From NCBI GenBank assembly GCA_035604335.1, contig DATNIT010000178.1, forward strand, positions 1-15,652: a stretch of DNA of 15,652 bases, read 5' to 3'. Under the pieces are notes generated by a model that saw only the letters and a program-made list of their open reading frames with translations, was not told the origin of the DNA and made no database searches. The stretch is from DASZHJ01 sp035604335 (GTDB taxonomy: Bacteria; Pseudomonadota; Alphaproteobacteria; ATCC43930; CGMCC-115725). The translations under genes were made by a program, and so were the position numbers. Shown piece after piece: positions 1 to 7,317 of this stretch; position 1 is the first letter of the stretch, and the number at the start of each line of letters is the position of its first letter.

Positions 1-35
1 AGTTACCAGGGCGGTCTTACCCCAGCGCGAGAAGA

Positions 36-287
36 TCACTCGCGGGCGGCTCGTGACAATCCGCTCACAGATCCGCACCTTGCGGAGGAAGATGATCGCC
101 TTGCGGAAGGAGCTCGAAGGCGCGCTGCCTCCATCGCCACATAAATCGCCGCGACAGCTTCGTCGCCACTATCAGCGCCTGGCTCATACCAAAAAAGTGC
201 CTCCGATCCCGCCCGACGCATAGCGGGCGTAATTTTGACCTTGGCCGGGGAGGCAACGCCGCGTTCGCAACGCTTCTTGCGTATCAT
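36..287 (-). CDS. possible small hypothetical protein
   Basis: An 83-codon frame starts at 287 with a modest AGG 4 nt upstream of the ATG. The first 55 residues look protein-like: basic start, then KITPAMRRAGSEALF and DEAVAAIYVAMEAAR. This is the style of small uncharacterised alphaproteobacterial proteins with an ITPxM-xAG-xAL opening and an acidic stretch before a helix ending in AIYxAM. The function of such proteins is unknown to me. The last 27 residues are rich in Ser, Arg and Ala and look like translated non-coding or frameshifted sequence, so the gene may be broken near its 3' end. A competing open frame without a start runs on the plus strand from the window edge to a stop at 221-223. 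I prefer the minus-strand frame on residue composition alone. Confidence 0.38.
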   Translation of the reverse strand: MIRKKRCERGVASPAKVKITPAMRRAGSEALFWYEPGADSGDEAVAAIYVAMEAARLRAPSARRSSSSARCGSVSGLSRAARE

Positions 288-467
288 TTGACCTATGCTG
301 AGTCAAGGTGATAATTACCAAAATTGGCTTTGATTTGTAGAATTTGATTTTTCCGCGAGGACTGAGATTTCTCGCGCCTCAGAGCCCAATCATCGATGAG
401 CCCGCGCCAAATTGGGTTCGTTTCGCAAAATTTAACTTCCCTCTGCCGCATTCCCGGTCCTGTCGTG

Positions 468-500
468 CCGTACGCACGTATCGACGCGTGCAGCGTACGG
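468..500. repeat. imperfect 33-nt inverted repeat
   Basis: CCGTACGC (468-475) is the reverse complement of GCGTACGG (493-500). In an alternative pairing GCACG (474-478) matches CGTGC (487-491), which gives a longer stem with a bulge. It sits about 110 nt upstream of the antitoxin start and has no T-tract, so it does not look like a terminator. It could be an operator or the remnant of a mobile palindrome. Confidence 0.5.
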
Positions 501-556
501 TCGAAGATAGGTGGGCGCGACCGTGAGCTGTTTCAAGGGCCGCCGTAAAATCCCAG

Positions 557-585
557 TTGAGGAAACCTGACACCCGGCATATGTC
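557..585 (+). promoter_or_regulatory. weak candidate promoter for vapBC
   Basis: TTGAGG (557-562) and TATGTC (580-585) are separated by 17 nt, and the hexamers match the sigma-70 consensus only partly. The position, about 25 nt before the antitoxin ATG, suits a short leader. This is a suggestion only. Confidence 0.22.
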
Positions 586-609
586 TGTAGCATAGGCCTG
601 GAGGGCACC

Positions 610-846
610 ATGTCTGAGCAACGGCACGTCAAGCTGTTCCGCAATGGTCGGAACCAGGCGGTTCGCATCCCCGTGGAGTTCGAGCTGCCGGGTGACGAGG
701 CGATCATGCATCGCGACGGCGAGCGGCTGGTGATCGAGCCCGTGCGCAAGCGCGGCCTCGTCGGCTTGCTCAAATCGATGCAGCCCCTCGATGAGAGCTT
801 CCCCGAGATCGAGGATCCCGTGCCGGAGCAGGAGAACGTGCTGTGA
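610..846 (+). CDS. vapB: VapB-type antitoxin (AbrB/MazE-like)
   Basis: This 78-residue protein opens with a swapped-hairpin DNA-binding domain: VKLFRNGRNQAVRIPVEF (residues 7-24), then a beta strand containing ERLVIEP. That is the usual VapB/MazE layout, in which the N-terminal half binds the operator and the acidic C-terminal tail (LDESFPEIEDPVPEQE) wraps the toxin. The ATG at 610 has a strong GGAGGG (600-605). The stop overlaps the toxin start, as expected for a translationally coupled pair. By family knowledge, antitoxin and toxin together repress their own promoter. It is full length for the family. Confidence 0.9.
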   Translation: MSEQRHVKLFRNGRNQAVRIPVEFELPGDEAIMHRDGERLVIEPVRKRGLVGLLKSMQPLDESFPEIEDPVPEQENVL

Positions 847-1244
847 CACGCTACATGCTCGACACCAACATCATCTCAGACCTCATCAAGAACCCCCAGG
901 GCAAGGCAGCGAAGCGCATTGCGCGCGTCGGCGAAGACAATGTCTGCACCAGCATCATCGTCGCGGCCGAGCTGCGCTACGGCTGCGCCAAGAGCGGGTC
1001 GGCGCGATTGCTCAAGGCGGTCGAGGATATCCTGGGCGAGCTTGCGGTCCTGCCCTTCGACGTTCCCGCGGACGCGGAGTACGGCGGGATCCGCGCGGAG
1101 CTCGAGGCCGCGGGACGACTCATCGGCAGCAACGATCTGCTCATCGCCGCGCACGCCTACACGACAGGCGCCACGATCGTGACCGCCAATGCCAGCGAGT
1201 TCAAACGCATTAGAGGGCTGAGCGTAGAAAACTGGCTTGCCTGA
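843..1244 (+). CDS. vapC: VapC-type PIN-domain ribonuclease toxin
   Basis: This 133-residue PIN-domain protein begins at GTG 843 with AGGAG at 830-834; its first codon overlaps the antitoxin stop in a GTGA junction. PIN acidic residues are visible: D7 in MLDTNI, E43 in AAELRYG and D98 in GSNDLLIAAHA. The fourth position falls in VTANASEF, where many VapCs have TxNxxEF. Length and order are typical of an active VapC, which cleaves specific RNAs (often tRNA or rRNA) in the cytoplasm when freed from VapB. All core residues are present, so nothing suggests it is dead. The RNA target cannot be read from the sequence. Confidence 0.92.
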   Translation: MTRYMLDTNIISDLIKNPQGKAAKRIARVGEDNVCTSIIVAAELRYGCAKSGSARLLKAVEDILGELAVLPFDVPADAEYGGIRAELEAAGRLIGSNDLLIAAHAYTTGATIVTANASEFKRIRGLSVENWLA

Positions 1245-1484
1245 CGGAGTGCGGCCAATCGTCAGACTCTCTGCCTATGGCAGTCCGGCGGCGAATCCGT
1301 GGTCTGTGCCAGTGCTGTCCCATATTTCGGGCGCGGGACCGGCGACACGATATCGATTTCGACCGCCCGCCGCCTCCGAAGTCGAGCAGCAAAAATCGCT
1401 GCAATCGCTATTGTGTCGACGTATTCTCCCGTCTGCCCGTGAGCAGGGGCGGCGGGCGCGTGTGCTCTGATGAGGGAGACCGGA

Positions 1485-1871
1485 ATGTTCAGCCATATCA
1501 TGGTCGGAACCAACGACATTGCCCGATCAAGGAAATTCTACGACGCCGTGTTTGCCGCGATGGGCGGTAAGGCTGGTACCGAGGACGCCAAGGGCCGGCT
1601 CCTTTACGCGCACAACGGCGGGGCGTTCATGGTGTCCAAGCCCATCGATGGCAAGCCGGCCACGCGTGCCAACGGTGGCACGATCGGCTTCACGATGAGC
1701 GATTCCAAGCAGGTCGACGCTTGGCACAAGGCCGGCGTCGCGAATGGCGGCACAACCGCCGAGGATCCGCCCGGCGTGCGCCAGGGGGCCAGAGGTCCCA
1801 TATATCTCGCTTATCTTCGCGATCCCGATGGCAACAAGCTGTGCGGTGTTCATCGGATGCCGGCGGCCTGA
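1485..1871 (+). CDS. VOC family (glyoxalase-fold) protein
   Basis: This is a 128-residue single-domain vicinal-oxygen-chelate protein. It starts MFSHIMVGTNDIARSRKFYD, the standard first beta strand and helix with a candidate metal ligand H4, and ends IYLAYLRDPDGNKLCGVHR, the standard last strand. I chose the ATG at 1485 because GAGGGAG (1472-1478) lies 6 nt upstream and because homologues of this type begin MFSH; an in-frame ATG at 1470 would place that ribosome site inside the gene. VOC proteins include glyoxalases, dioxygenases and antibiotic-binding proteins, and the substrate here is unknown. It stands alone, about 240 nt after vapC and 255 nt before the next gene. Confidence 0.87.
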   Translation: MFSHIMVGTNDIARSRKFYDAVFAAMGGKAGTEDAKGRLLYAHNGGAFMVSKPIDGKPATRANGGTIGFTMSDSKQVDAWHKAGVANGGTTAEDPPGVRQGARGPIYLAYLRDPDGNKLCGVHRMPAA

Positions 1872-2126
1872 ACGTAGCCTGTGACGGACAAGAATCAGGA
1901 TTTCCGCTCGGCCTGAGCCGAAGCTCGCGGGCGGTCCAAAAGCTCGCTCAGATTGTACACCGGAGGCACATAAACGCGCTCGGCGTGTAGTGCGTCGACT
2001 CCGGCCAGCGTGATTAATTTCTCCTAAATGCCTCCCCCCTAGGATCGGCTTCGTCGCGACCGCCCTGGTCCCCCTCGAGGCCCGTGCAATGGCTCCCAAG
2101 AGCCGAGAAACCGAAGTTACCGCAGC

Positions 2127-3722
2127 ATGACCGCGATGGCCGATCGGGCGCCGGTCTCGGTGGCGCCACGGCGCGTCCAGCCGAGCGACATCGCGCTCCG
2201 CCCGACCGCGGAGCTTCTGACCGATGGGGGCGATGCCCGCATCCTGCTCGACCGCGCGCGCGGCCTGAACAAGTACGGCTGCTCGCCGCTTCCGGATCCG
2301 GGACTTGCGGCTTTCGGCTCCTCGACCGCGTCCACGATCTCCGCCACCGCCTTCGCCGCCGCCGAGCGGCTGCGCGACCGCCTCGCGGAGGCCGCCCACC
2401 GCGAGACCGACGCCCTCACCTATGCGCGCGAACTCGACCGCATGCGCGCCGAACTCGCCGACCTCTGCGGCATCGCCGATCTGCCCGACCTCAAGATCGT
2501 GTTCGCGGCTTCGGGCACGGACCTGCATCTGCTGGCGGCGCAATTGGCCGCGGGCGGCGCGCCGGCTCCGCTGGTCGCCCTCATGGTCGAGGCCCCGGAG
2601 ACCGGCAGCGGCGTTCCGGCAGCCCTCAGCGGCCGCCACTTCAGCACGCACGCGGCGCTCGGCGACACGGTGCCCGACGGAGGTCCCGTCGACGGTGCCG
2701 CCGCCGTCGAGATCGTCGCCATCTCCGGCCGCGATGCCGAGGGCATGCCGCGCCCGACCCAATCGGTGGACGCGGAGGTCGAGACGCGAGTCGTCGATGC
2801 GGCCGAGGCGGGCCGGCGGGTATTGCTGACCCTGGTCGACGTTTCCAAGACCGGGATGATCGCGCCGAGCCCGAAACTTGCGCTCGCGATCCGGCGCCGC
2901 TTTCCCGATGCGGTGAATGTGCTGGTCGATGCCTGCCAATTCCGCCAGAGCCGCGCGAGCCTGCGCGCCTATCTCGAGCACGGGTTCATGGTGGCGCTGA
3001 CGGGCTCGAAATTCCTGACCGGCCCCACTTTCTCCGGCGCGCTTCTGGTGCCGCGCACCCTCGCACGGCGGCTCAAGACGCAGCCGCTGCCGGCGGCGCT
3101 CGGCGCCTATTCCGCGCGGGCGGACTGGCCCCACGACTGGGCCGCGGCCCGGGTGTTGCCGGACGTGGCCAATCACGGCCTGCTGCTGCGCTGGGAAGCG
3201 GCGCTCGACGAGCTCCGTGCCTTCCGCAGCATTCCCGATCACGAGGTTTCGGCCTTCCTGTCGGACTTCGCCCGCGCGATCGAGACTCGGCTCGCGACGG
3301 ACCCCGCCTTCGAGCCCCTGCCCGTCCCCGCCCTGGACCGGCGGCCGCTGGTGGATGCCGGCGGCTGGGACGAGATCCCCACCATCTTTCCATTCCTGCT
3401 CCGCGACGCGAGCCAGCGCCTGCTTCGGCGCGAGGAAACCGCGCGGGTCTATGCCGCCTTGGCACAGGACCAGAGCGAGCACGGCGGATCGCGCGCGACC
3501 GCGGCGCTGCGTTGCCAAGTCGGACAGCCGGTGCCGTGCGGCCAGCGCGGCGGCGTCCCCGTAAGCGCACTCAGACTCTGCGCGAGCGCGCGGCTGGTCG
3601 TCGAGGCCGCCAGCGGTCGATCGGCGGGCGCCGCGGCCGTCATTGCCCGCGCCATGGCCGTGCTCGATAAGGCAGCCTGGCTTGCCGCCGCGGCGACGAG
3701 CGGATCTGGAGTCCACCCATGA
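2127..3722 (+). CDS. PLP-dependent fold-type-I enzyme (aminotransferase class V-like)
   Basis: This 531-residue protein has the marks of the aminotransferase V / cysteine desulfurase / kynureninase superfamily. SGTDLH (129-134) matches a cofactor-phosphate region, LVDACQ (266-271) supplies the Asp that contacts the PLP ring nitrogen (D268), and TGSKFLTGP (292-300) carries the Schiff-base lysine K295. An early block, LNKYGCSPLP near 47-56 followed by FGSSTASTIS, looks like a conserved signature of its own subfamily. The C-terminal part contains CQVGQPVPCG and SALRLCASARL, consistent with a small domain. The protein is longer than typical cysteine desulfurases (about 400 residues). The stop overlaps the ATP-grasp start by 4 nt (ATGA, 3719-3722), which implies coupled translation and a shared pathway. 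No strong ribosome site precedes ATG 2127, and ATG 2136 is an alternative. The substrate is unknown. Confidence 0.85.
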   Translation: MTAMADRAPVSVAPRRVQPSDIALRPTAELLTDGGDARILLDRARGLNKYGCSPLPDPGLAAFGSSTASTISATAFAAAERLRDRLAEAAHRETDALTYARELDRMRAELADLCGIADLPDLKIVFAASGTDLHLLAAQLAAGGAPAPLVALMVEAPETGSGVPAALSGRHFSTHAALGDTVPDGGPVDGAAAVEIVAISGRDAEGMPRPTQSVDAEVETRVVDAAEAGRRVLLTLVDVSKTGMIAPSPKLALAIRRRFPDAVNVLVDACQFRQSRASLRAYLEHGFMVALTGSKFLTGPTFSGALLVPRTLARRLKTQPLPAALGAYSARADWPHDWAAARVLPDVANHGLLLRWEAALDELRAFRSIPDHEVSAFLSDFARAIETRLATDPAFEPLPVPALDRRPLVDAGGWDEIPTIFPFLLRDASQRLLRREETARVYAALAQDQSEHGGSRATAALRCQVGQPVPCGQRGGVPVSALRLCASARLVVEAASGRSAGAAAVIARAMAVLDKAAWLAAAATSGSGVHP

Positions 3723-4939
3723 CCTCTGTCGAGCCCGCTCTCGCGCCATCCAGCGACCCGCCGGAGCCCATCGGCCTCGCCAGCCTCGCCAAGCGCGCGT
3801 TCGACGGCGGCGACCTGAGCCCGCTGAGCTCCGAGCTGATCCGCCGGATGATCGCGGAACCCGACAATGCCGCCGTGCTGATGGACCTCGCCACCATCGA
3901 GCACCTCTTCGGCAACCGAGGCGATGCGCTCGATCTCCAGCGCCGCGCCCTCGAGCGCCAGCGCATCTATCGCCGACCCTCGGCCGCGCCGGGCGGGGAC
4001 GAGCTGCGCCTGCTGGCCTTCATGGCGCCCGGCGATTTCATGGCGAACACGCCGCTGGAGTTCTTGCTCGAGGGATCCAACGTGCGCCTCGACATGCTCT
4101 ACGTGTTGCCGGACGCTCCGCTGCCGGAGGCATTTCCCGAGCACGATCTCGCCTTCGTGGCGGTCGGCGAGTCCGACGAGAACCAGATCCTTCTGCGCGC
4201 GCTCGAGCCGGTGACGAGCGGCTGGGCGCGCCGGGTGCTGAACGCGCCCGAGCGGATCGCTCAGCTGTCGCGCGAAGGCACCTGGGAGCTGCTGCGCTCG
4301 GCACCGGGCATCGCAATACCGCGGACGTTGCGTCTCGATCGCCAGAGCCTGGCCCAGCTTGGCAGCGGCGCGGCGGCACCGGACGACATTCGATTCCCGA
4401 TCATCGCCCGGCCGATCGGCTCGCACGCGGGCCAGGGACTCACCAAGCTCGAAACGCCCGCTGCGATCGCCGCCTATCTACGGGAACAGCCCGAGCCCGC
4501 GTTCTATATTGCGCGCTTCATCGACTATCGCAGCGCCGATGGCTTCTTCCGTAAATATCGCGTCGCCGTGATCGACGGCCGCCCCTTTGCCAGCCACATG
4601 GGCGTCTCCCAGCACTGGATGATCCACTACTTGAACGCCGGCATGCGCGAGAGCGCGGCCAAGCGCGCGGAGGAGGCTCGCTTCATGGCGGAGTTCGACC
4701 AGGATTTCGCCCGGCGTCACGCGCGCGCGTTCGAGGTTCTCGCCGAGCGCGTCGGCCTCGAGTATTTCGGCATCGACTGCGGCGAGACGCCCGAGGGCGA
4801 GCTGCTGATCTTCGAGGCGGACGTCGCCATGATCGTCCACGCCATGGATCCGCCGGACCTCTTCCCCTACAAGCGGCCGCAAATGCTCAAGGTGTTCGAC
4901 GCCTTCCGCGCGATGCTGGCAAGAGCCGCCGCGCGCTGA
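3719..4939 (+). CDS. ATP-grasp ligase with helical/TPR-like N-terminus
   Basis: This is a 406-residue protein. Residues 36-85 are helical and TPR-like, including PDNAAVLMDLATIEHLFGNRGDALDLQRRAL. A pre-ATP-grasp region (96-200) follows, then an ATP-grasp fold: FPIIARPIGSHAGQGL (226-241) as the glycine-rich nucleotide loop, FYIARFIDY (262-270) as the hinge strand, and FRKYRVAVIDG (277-287). Finally GIDCGETPEGELLIFEADVA (351-370) holds the expected metal ligands E366 and D368. Many ATP-grasp enzymes have Asn where D368 sits. Family members make amide, peptide or thioester bonds through an acyl-phosphate. TGGAG (3707-3711) within the upstream gene precedes the start by 7 nt. The overlap with the PLP gene argues for one pathway. 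Carboxylate and amine partners are unknown. Confidence 0.86.
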   Translation: MTSVEPALAPSSDPPEPIGLASLAKRAFDGGDLSPLSSELIRRMIAEPDNAAVLMDLATIEHLFGNRGDALDLQRRALERQRIYRRPSAAPGGDELRLLAFMAPGDFMANTPLEFLLEGSNVRLDMLYVLPDAPLPEAFPEHDLAFVAVGESDENQILLRALEPVTSGWARRVLNAPERIAQLSREGTWELLRSAPGIAIPRTLRLDRQSLAQLGSGAAAPDDIRFPIIARPIGSHAGQGLTKLETPAAIAAYLREQPEPAFYIARFIDYRSADGFFRKYRVAVIDGRPFASHMGVSQHWMIHYLNAGMRESAAKRAEEARFMAEFDQDFARRHARAFEVLAERVGLEYFGIDCGETPEGELLIFEADVAMIVHAMDPPDLFPYKRPQMLKVFDAFRAMLARAAAR

Positions 4940-4948
4940 GGCTCTCAG
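4936..4948. terminator. short dyad spanning two convergent stop codons
   Basis: CTGAG (4936-4940) and CTCAG (4944-4948) are perfect inverted arms with a 3-nt spacer. They include the stop codons of both the ATP-grasp gene and the porin gene on the other strand. The stem is only 5 bp and lacks a T-tract, so termination is possible but weakly supported. Confidence 0.2.
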
Positions 4949-6357
4949 AACGAGACGCCGGTCCTGACGCCCGCGACCACGGCATCGCGGATCGGCCGCA
5001 GCCCCGTGGGATCGGTTGGGTCGGGTACATGGCCACCCGGATGAAGGATGAGCTGCAGATCCGGCTGCACCGTCCACCACGGCGTCACTTGAGCGCGATA
5101 GGTCAGCTCCAACGCCATCTCGTAGTCACGGACCGGGCGGCTCATGCCGCTGAAGAAGCGCGCGTCTCGATCGAGCGCGCTCGCGGCACCGCTGATGCGG
5201 GCATAGGCGATGCCCAGCCCCAGCACGTCGTCGCCGCGGCCCGGCAGCAGGCCCTTGTAGTTGAATCCGCCGTCCACATAGAAGTCGACGAGATTACGGT
5301 CGGACGGGCTGCCGGCGAGACGAAGGAATATGCCGAGCCCTTCGTCCTTGGAGTCGGGGACGAGCCAGACCATCTGATCCGCGACGGCATAGAGCCCAAA
5401 GTCGCCCCGATGCTGCGCCGGCACATCGGAACTCGCGGGGTTCGCGAGAGACAAGCCCGCGCCATCGACGCGTTGATCGGCAAACCGCCCGGAGTGGTAC
5501 CAGCCGCCGAGCTTGTAGGTGCCCGGTAGGCCGGTGGCGTCCTTCTCCTGGTTCAGGGTGTAAGCCGCCTCGGCGATGGCGAAAGCACCGTCGTTGATGC
5601 GAAAGGCGGTACCGCTGGCGTCGCGCGATTGCGCTGTGCCGAGGCCGCGTCCCGCAGGATCGCCGTTGAACACCGCCGCCATGAACGACAATTGATCCGT
5701 CGGCTGAACTCGGACGCGCAGACCCGGCGTCGACAGCGGATAGGCGGGCCCGCCGCTCGGCAGGTCCGCCGCGGCGATCCCCGGCCAGCCAAAGGTCGAA
5801 TTCACGAAGAGGCCGGCATATTGGCTGGAGATGAACTCGTCGTCGGCCGCGAGCTGGCCGATCCGCACCGAGACGAGGTCATGCCACAGCTCCTGCTGGA
5901 GCCAGAGATCGAACAGACGAGCCGTCCGCTCCGCCTCGATGTTGCTGATCGTCAGAATATTGCCGCCGAGACCGTTGGTGGAAAGGCCGCGGCCGTGGAT
6001 CTGGTAGGCGTTGACGTGAACCGTGGCGCCAGACCAGTCCACGAGCCTCTCGAGATCGAGGTTGAGCAGCATCTCCAAACGGCCTTCGTAGATCGCCGAC
6101 CTTCGGACGCCGCCCGTGGGATTGCCGAGGATCTCGCCGATGTAGTTGAGGCATGCGGTGATGCCGACTTTCTCGAGATCCGCGCGTGGCCCCCAGTCGC
6201 GGGTGAGCGGATCTGGGCAGGAATCCGCGTACGACGATTCATCGACCGAGGGCGCGGTCTGGGTGTCCTGCGCAGCGGCCCAGGTCGCCCAGATCGTCAG
6301 CATCAGCGCCAGCGACATGCTGCGGACGCATCGCCGACTGCGCGCGAAATCGCTCAT
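4945..6357 (-). CDS. oprB: OprB-type carbohydrate-selective outer-membrane porin
   Basis: This 470-residue protein has a signal peptide (basic start, then SLALMLTIWATWAAA, cleavage likely near A29/Q30). After this come typical OprB blocks: DWGPRADLEKVGITACLNYI, a GGVRRSAIYEGRLEM strand, and YQIHGRGLS. It ends in a beta-strand with terminal phenylalanine (VRTGVSF), the outer-membrane insertion signal. OprB porins form 16- to 18-stranded barrels that admit sugars or other small neutral solutes. I chose the ATG at 6357 because GGAGAGGG sits just upstream on this strand; an in-frame ATG at 6378 lacks one. It converges on the ATP-grasp gene with 5 bp between stops. The 2OG oxygenase lies 91 nt upstream in the same direction. 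Confidence 0.9.
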   Translation of the reverse strand: MSDFARSRRCVRSMSLALMLTIWATWAAAQDTQTAPSVDESSYADSCPDPLTRDWGPRADLEKVGITACLNYIGEILGNPTGGVRRSAIYEGRLEMLLNLDLERLVDWSGATVHVNAYQIHGRGLSTNGLGGNILTISNIEAERTARLFDLWLQQELWHDLVSVRIGQLAADDEFISSQYAGLFVNSTFGWPGIAAADLPSGGPAYPLSTPGLRVRVQPTDQLSFMAAVFNGDPAGRGLGTAQSRDASGTAFRINDGAFAIAEAAYTLNQEKDATGLPGTYKLGGWYHSGRFADQRVDGAGLSLANPASSDVPAQHRGDFGLYAVADQMVWLVPDSKDEGLGIFLRLAGSPSDRNLVDFYVDGGFNYKGLLPGRGDDVLGLGIAYARISGAASALDRDARFFSGMSRPVRDYEMALELTYRAQVTPWWTVQPDLQLILHPGGHVPDPTDPTGLRPIRDAVVAGVRTGVSF

Positions 6358-6448
6358 CCCCCACCCTCTCCGCGCCATCGTGATCCAGCGTAGACCCAGG
6401 AACTCGATCCAAGCATGATCGCGGGCGTCGGAAAAGCGACACGGCGAC

Positions 6449-7159
6449 TTATGCTGCGTCGTGGAAGATGATCCCCATCGTGTATCGCTGGCCCGTGCGG
6501 ACGCGGCTCACGCCGTGCCGCAGCGTCACGCGATAGGGGCCGCGCTTGCCCTGCGCGGGCCGATGGCGCACGGCAAACACCACCGCGTCGCCTTGGGCGA
6601 GAGGCACGACCTCGCCCTTGGACTGCGCCCGCGGCCGCTGCTCGACCAGCAGGAATTCGCCGCCGGTGAAGTCGCGGCCGGCCGCGCTCAGCAGCACGGT
6701 CATCTGCAGCGGGAACACGCGGTCGCCGTAGAGATCCTGGTGCAGGCAGTTGTAGCCACCCGCCTCGTATTTCAGGATTAGAGGCGTGGGTCGCGTCTGG
6801 CCGGCGGCCTGACAGTCTCGGAGATAGGCATCGAGGTCCGGCGGAAACCGCCCTTGCTCGCGCAGCAGGCTCCGCCAGCGATTCGCCACCGGCACCAGCC
6901 GAGCGTAGCAAGCCCGGCGCAGCGCTTCGACGAGCGGCGGAAGCGGGTAGCGAAGATATTTGTATTCGCCGAGACCGAAGGCGTGCCGCTCCATGACGAC
7001 GCGGCTGCGGAAATGCGCGTCGTCGGCGTAGAGGTCCGCGATCGCCTCGCACTCCTGCCGCCCAAGCAGCGCCGGAAGCGTGGCGTGTCCCTGACGATCG
7101 AGGGAGGCCTCGACTTCCGGCCAATCGAAGGCGGCAATCCGGCGCGCGATGCTGATCAT
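6449..7159 (-). CDS. 2OG-Fe(II) oxygenase, DUF2086-type (AlkB-like)
   Basis: This 236-residue protein has a jelly-roll 2-oxoglutarate oxygenase core. NCLHQDLYGD (137-146) gives iron ligands H140 and D142, and LRHGVSR (213-219) gives H215, with R221 or R225 as the likely 2OG-binding arginine. The opening block (TLPALLGRQECEAI) and FRSRVVMERHAFGLGEYKY (50-68) match the family annotated as oxygenases of oxidative demethylation of damaged DNA (PF09859/DUF2086), as I recall it. I chose ATG 7159 because similarity to that family begins there; upstream residues in the frame look non-coding. No ada or alkA neighbour is visible, although the family is often near them. It is divergent from the aldolase gene. 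The repair role is inferred from family annotation only. Confidence 0.85.
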   Translation of the reverse strand: MISIARRIAAFDWPEVEASLDRQGHATLPALLGRQECEAIADLYADDAHFRSRVVMERHAFGLGEYKYLRYPLPPLVEALRRACYARLVPVANRWRSLLREQGRFPPDLDAYLRDCQAAGQTRPTPLILKYEAGGYNCLHQDLYGDRVFPLQMTVLLSAAGRDFTGGEFLLVEQRPRAQSKGEVVPLAQGDAVVFAVRHRPAQGKRGPYRVTLRHGVSRVRTGQRYTMGIIFHDAA

Positions 7160-7205
7160 GTGCGGCACTGTCGAGCGGAGGACCACGGATGACAATCCGG
7201 ATCTT

Positions 7206-7232
7206 GGCCGGACATCACGGCGATTTCCGGCC
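7206..7232. promoter_or_regulatory. inverted repeat in the divergent oxygenase/aldolase region
   Basis: GGCCGGA (7206-7212) and TCCGGCC (7226-7232) are perfect inverted half-sites whose centres are 20 bp apart, about two helical turns. The site lies between the divergent starts at 7159 and 7318. It could be an operator for a dimeric regulator, but GC-rich chance matches of 7 bp are common in this DNA. Confidence 0.3.
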
Positions 7233-7317
7233 GCTCGCGCTTGACTTCGACCGCGCGCGGCGGCGGGATGGCGGAAGCGGCCAGCCAAGGACCGCCCCAT
7301 GAACCCAGGAGACTGCG

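Larger units (their letters stand above)
288..609. other. gene-free stretch upstream of vapBC
   Basis: No convincing gene is visible in these 322 nt. Positions about 296-350 are the most AT-rich part of the window and could hold the promoter of the minus-strand small gene, but I could not pick clear -35/-10 boxes there. An imperfect hairpin lies at 468-500 and a weak promoter candidate at 557-585. Short open frames on either strand here have unconvincing composition. Confidence 0.5.

Noticed and set aside
2..223. Open plus-strand frame entering from the window edge, with basic stretches such as IRTLRRKMIALRKELEG
   Set aside because: It cannot be judged without upstream sequence and conflicts with the minus-strand small gene, whose residues look more protein-like. 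It is kept only as an alternative.
344..526. Sixty-codon plus-strand frame upstream of vapB
   Set aside because: It has no ribosome site, no recognisable motif and irregular composition.
379..849. Minus-strand frame opposite vapB reaching into the upstream gene-free stretch
   Set aside because: Its N-terminal half is the antisense of vapB. The tail resembles translated intergenic repeat DNA, although I could not confirm such a repeat.
1277..1570. Frame between vapC and the first VOC gene
   Set aside because: It runs into the VOC gene in another frame, is Arg/Cys-rich with no motif, and has no ribosome site.
1908..1921. TCGGC-CTGA-GCCGA hairpin after the first VOC gene, considered as a terminator
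   Set aside because: The stem is only 5 bp and no T-tract follows.
1527..3749. A 740-codon open frame on the minus strand across the VOC and PLP genes
   Set aside because: It is antisense to two well-supported genes, is extremely rich in Arg, Gly and Ala, and has no recognisable domain. Long antisense frames are common in GC-rich DNA.
7241..7269. TTGACT plus a spaced hexamer as the aldolase promoter
   Set aside because: The -35-like box is good but the hexamer 17 nt on (CGGGAT) is a poor -10.
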